NCBI GenBank assembly: GCA_964383905.1
Contig: CAYLJO010000264.1
Coordinates: 1 to 8,040, forward strand
Length of the DNA stretch: 8,040 nt
DNA from: CAYLJO01 sp964383905
GTDB taxonomy: Bacteria > Acidobacteriota > Blastocatellia > Pyrinomonadales > Pyrinomonadaceae
Direction: 5' to 3'
Below the pieces are notes generated by a model. The model searched no databases. It saw nothing but the letters and a program-made list of their open reading frames with translations, and was not told the DNA's origin. Positions 5,663 to 8,040 of the stretch are shown here, in pieces. Both the position numbers and the translations under genes were made by a program. Each line of letters begins with the position of its first letter. Within the stretch, counting starts at the first letter, position 1.

Positions 5663-7093
5663 TCACTTCTTCAATTTCAGCGTGTCGGGGTCCCACTCAT
5701 ATTGGCGGTTATTGAAATAGCTCATATTGGTTAAGAGCGCCGGCCCGGCGGCGCGTAAGCCGAAGACTGCGTCTTCAACCACGGGCTTGCGCGTCCGCAC
5801 GGCGTCGAAGAAGTTTGTGAAGTGGTCACGATGATCGCTGTAACCCGTCGGCGCGACATAATTCTCCTCGCTCGTCGCACTTATCTCCCTCCTGTTCTCA
5901 GGATATTTGGCGCGATACTCTTTCAGGAAAGCCTCTTGCATGGCTTTCGGGAAGGTGTTGATGCTATAGCCGGGCTCTTTCTCACGCGGCCGGCGCGTAA
6001 TAGTCACCCCCCGGCCGATGGTCATCACGCCTTCACTGCCGACGAAGCGGAAGCCTTCCTCGCCGCCGCCGCTGTCCGCGAAATTGACCATCAGCGAAAG
6101 GTTGAAGGCCGGGTGAGCGGCCGTCTGCGGATAGTCGTAGACCCCGAGCATCACGTCGGGGACGTCGCGCCCGTCTCTCCAGAAGCGCAGACCGCCGACC
6201 GACATGACGCGGGTCGGGCCGGTCGAGCTGAGGACGAAATGAAGCCCGGTGAAGAGGTGCACGAAAAGATCACCGGCCACGCCCGTGCCGTAGTCACGAT
6301 AGTTTCGCCACCTGAAGAAACGTAACGGATCAAAGGGCACCTTCGGCGCGCCCTCGAGATAGCGGTCCCAGTCGACGGTCGCGGGCGAAGCGTCCGGCGG
6401 GATTGTATACTGCCACGCGCCGAGCGCGGTGTTGCGATTCCACCAGGCCTCGACCAGATTCAGTCGGCCGATGGCCCCGGCCCGGTAAAGATCCCTCGCT
6501 TTCTGGTAGACGATAGAGCTGACGCGCTGGCTGCCGACCTGAAAAATTCTGTTCGTCTTGCTTTGTGCCTCGATCAGTCGCTTGCCTTCCTCCAGCGAGT
6601 GGACCATCGGCTTCTCGCAGTAAACATCCTTACCCGCATTCATCGCCTCGATCGCGATTCTCGTGTGCCAGTGGTCGGGCGTGGCAATGATCACGGCATC
6701 GACATCGGGGCGGGCAAGAATCTCCCGGTAATCTCGCGTGCTAAAGATCTGCTTGCCCCATACCTCCTGGGCGCGGGTCAGCCGCCCGTCGTAGAGGTCG
6801 GCGACCGCAATCAGCTCAACGCCGGAGGACGGTTGAACGGTGGTGACATCGGTCGCCGCGACCGCGGTGCGCCGCAACGCGGCGTTCGTATCCGCCGTCC
6901 CCTGACCACCGGCCCCGATGGTGGCGAACCGAATCTTATCGTTGGGCGAGACGGGCTTGGCAGGAGGCTCCTGCGACTGCTGGATCAGCAGTGTCTTCGT
7001 GGAGCCCAGAATGTTGTCAGATGAGCCGGCGACCAATCCGCTCGCCGCCGCCAGCTTGATGAAATTTCGTCGCGACGTCTTCTTATTATCCAT
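5663..7093 (-). CDS. Tat-exported Gfo/Idh/MocA family oxidoreductase
   Basis: Predicted NAD(P)-dependent sugar oxidoreductase of 476 residues. It begins with a twin-arginine export signal, SRRNFIK (7-13), followed by a hydrophobic Ala/Gly stretch, so it probably acts folded outside the cytoplasm. The Rossmann domain starts near residue 53 with the nucleotide-binding motif GAGGQG (60-65). CEKPMVHSLEEG (159-170) contains the Lys162 typical of the family active site, and DLFVHLFTG (275-283) carries the conserved Asp and His region of the C-terminal domain. The substrate is unknown; family members oxidise sugars or polyols, and related Tat-signal proteins include NAD-dependent glycosidases (GH109), which I cannot exclude. 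The ATG at 7093 is chosen over an in-frame TTG at 7108 because AGAGGA (7099-7104) lies five bases upstream of the ATG and overlaps the TTG. It follows the TIM-barrel gene by 30 bases, probably in one operon. Confidence 0.88.
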   Translation of the reverse strand: MDNKKTSRRNFIKLAAASGLVAGSSDNILGSTKTLLIQQSQEPPAKPVSPNDKIRFATIGAGGQGTADTNAALRRTAVAATDVTTVQPSSGVELIAVADLYDGRLTRAQEVWGKQIFSTRDYREILARPDVDAVIIATPDHWHTRIAIEAMNAGKDVYCEKPMVHSLEEGKRLIEAQSKTNRIFQVGSQRVSSIVYQKARDLYRAGAIGRLNLVEAWWNRNTALGAWQYTIPPDASPATVDWDRYLEGAPKVPFDPLRFFRWRNYRDYGTGVAGDLFVHLFTGLHFVLSSTGPTRVMSVGGLRFWRDGRDVPDVMLGVYDYPQTAAHPAFNLSLMVNFADSGGGEEGFRFVGSEGVMTIGRGVTITRRPREKEPGYSINTFPKAMQEAFLKEYRAKYPENRREISATSEENYVAPTGYSDHRDHFTNFFDAVRTRKPVVEDAVFGLRAAGPALLTNMSYFNNRQYEWDPDTLKLKK

Positions 7094-7098
7094 CCAAG

Positions 7099-7104
7099 TC
7101 CTCT
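7099..7104 (-). promoter_or_regulatory. Ribosome binding site of the oxidoreductase gene
   Basis: On the minus strand AGAGGA lies five bases before the ATG at 7093. It overlaps the alternative in-frame TTG start at 7106-7108, which settles the start at the ATG and gives a normal Tat signal peptide. Confidence 0.7.
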
Positions 7105-7123
7105 CCAAAATATGTAAATGGTT

Positions 7124-7996
7124 CTAAAGCACTTCCGCCCGCTGCAAAAGGTCTTTCATCCCGGCCATGCTTTGCCGTGTTGATTCTTCGGGCGTGCCCG
7201 CACCGCGCCAGTGCGTTTCAAGGCTCACCACGCCGCGATAGCCATCCTTCTTCAACGCGCGGAACTGCCCGACGTAATCTATCGCCCCGGCCCCCATCTT
7301 CATCCACTCCGACTTACCGTTAGCCAGGTGAACAATATCTTTGCAGTGCATGTAGCCGATCCGATCTTTGGGCAGGAGCGCGTAGCCATCCGGGAACGGC
7401 GTTTCACCGCGCATGGCCGCATTTCCCGGATCCCAGTTCAATTTGAAGTTAGGGTGCCGGACGGCGCTGAGCGTCCGCGCGCCCTCCGCGCCCGTGGCCG
7501 TGTTGCAGGCGAACTCGTTCTCCAGTAGCAGCGTGACGCCGCGTCTCCCGGCCTTCACGGCCGCCTCATGCAGCTTTTGATCGATCGCGGCCCGGTACGG
7601 CTTCTGATCCTCGAGCCGCCAGAAATCAAATATCCGCACCCGGTCTGTGTTGAATGCCCGTGTCAGCTCGAAGCCGCGCTCCAACAGCTCATCCTGTTGA
7701 CCGAAGGTGAAGTCGGCATTGAACTGATCGCGCTTCGGGCTGTATTGAGATTTTGGCGCGCCGGCCCAGTCTACTTTGAAGATCGGCGATGCGATTGATG
7801 AAACACGGAGCTTGTACTTCTCCAGCAGCTTTCGCGCCTCGGCAATCTCTTTCGCGTCCAGCGCCATGATGTTCTTGCCCCACATCGCCCTCAACTCGAT
7901 GTAGCCAAGGCCGAACTCTTTCGCCGCCACCTCAACCGCGCGGCCGAAGTCCTGTGTGATCTCGTCGTTAATAACCGAAAGTTTGAACGTTGCCAT
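7124..7996 (-). CDS. Sugar phosphate isomerase/epimerase-like TIM-barrel protein
   Basis: Predicted metal-dependent sugar isomerase, epimerase or lyase of the xylose isomerase-like TIM-barrel superfamily (AP_endonuc_2 fold), 290 residues, the usual length. No signal peptide or membrane segment is seen, so it should be cytoplasmic. Likely metal ligands appear in the expected order: Glu159 in LLLENE, Asp189 in NWDPGN, His217 in YMHCKD and Glu260 in SLETH. The N-terminal strand KLSVINDEI and the GYIELR segment (31-36) fit the first two barrel strands. The exact reaction cannot be read from sequence; hydroxypyruvate isomerase, tagatose/psicose epimerase and 3-keto-glycoside-cleaving relatives share this fold. 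The start has GAGGA (8004-8008) seven bases upstream. The oxidoreductase gene follows after 30 bases, a pairing often seen in carbohydrate loci of environmental bacteria and suggestive of consecutive steps on one sugar. Confidence 0.87.
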   Translation of the reverse strand: MATFKLSVINDEITQDFGRAVEVAAKEFGLGYIELRAMWGKNIMALDAKEIAEARKLLEKYKLRVSSIASPIFKVDWAGAPKSQYSPKRDQFNADFTFGQQDELLERGFELTRAFNTDRVRIFDFWRLEDQKPYRAAIDQKLHEAAVKAGRRGVTLLLENEFACNTATGAEGARTLSAVRHPNFKLNWDPGNAAMRGETPFPDGYALLPKDRIGYMHCKDIVHLANGKSEWMKMGAGAIDYVGQFRALKKDGYRGVVSLETHWRGAGTPEESTRQSMAGMKDLLQRAEVL

Positions 7997-8003
7997 CAGT
8001 GAT

Positions 8004-8008
8004 TCCTC
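8004..8008 (-). promoter_or_regulatory. Ribosome binding site of the TIM-barrel gene
   Basis: Minus-strand GAGGA lies seven bases before the ATG at 7996, supporting this start. The promoter, if immediately upstream, lies beyond the window edge. Confidence 0.65.
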
Positions 8009-8022
8009 AAGAAATTATGAAT

Positions 8023-8040
8023 GATGCGTGATGGGTGATG
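8023..8040. repeat. Short tandem heptamer repeat at the window edge
   Basis: GATGCGT, GATGGGT and the start of a third unit (GATG) follow each other directly and run off the end of the window. This resembles the short degenerate tandem repeats often seen between genes in Acidobacteriota genomes (recalled, not checked). The true length cannot be seen here. Confidence 0.4.

Noticed and set aside
5475..5696. Extension of the GH5 reading frame through the gap to a start at 5696
   Set aside because: The frame crosses 100 N of unknown true length and overlaps the end of the oxidoreductase gene. A signal peptide starts precisely at the ATG at 5474, which is the credible start.

Overview
The window is a GC-rich bacterial stretch with five protein-coding genes, all on the minus strand, so transcription runs from high to low coordinates. 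No RNA genes, phage genes, transposases or CRISPR arrays are visible. A run of exactly 100 N marks a scaffold join, so this is a draft genome or metagenome-assembled genome. Taxonomy is inference: the mix of secreted plant-wall enzymes, a Tat-exported Gfo/Idh/MocA protein with a xylose-isomerase-like TIM-barrel partner, and short GATG-type tandem repeats between genes suggests a soil-type Acidobacteriota bacterium. Verrucomicrobiota or Planctomycetota are the main alternatives.

In transcription order the layout is: (1) a cytoplasmic sugar phosphate isomerase/epimerase-like TIM-barrel protein (7996-7124); (2) 30 bases later, a Tat-signal Gfo/Idh/MocA oxidoreductase (7093-5663); (3) a short spacer with a hairpin and the 100-N gap; (4) a secreted GH5 glycoside hydrolase (5474-4257); (5) a 270-base intergenic region with a plausible sigma70 promoter and a perfect 15-bp inverted repeat; (6) a secreted GH51 alpha-L-arabinofuranosidase (3986-2385); (7) 75 bases later, a secreted two-domain esterase joining a CE15 glucuronoyl-esterase-like domain to an SGNH/GDSL hydrolase domain (2309-171). 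The last 170 bases (1-170) hold no recognisable gene.

Together the genes look like a small locus for breaking down plant hemicellulose, probably glucuronoarabinoxylan. CE15 enzymes cut ester links between glucuronoyl side chains and lignin, SGNH domains commonly remove acetyl groups, GH51 removes arabinose side chains, and GH5 cuts beta-linked backbones. The oxidoreductase/TIM-barrel pair could process released sugars, or could cut glycosides by an oxidation route through 3-keto sugars. Four of the five products carry export signals; only the TIM-barrel protein appears cytoplasmic. The most interesting points are the CE15-SGNH fusion, the missing canonical acid in its CE15 domain, the leader hairpin before the GH51 gene, and the oxidoreductase/TIM-barrel pair.
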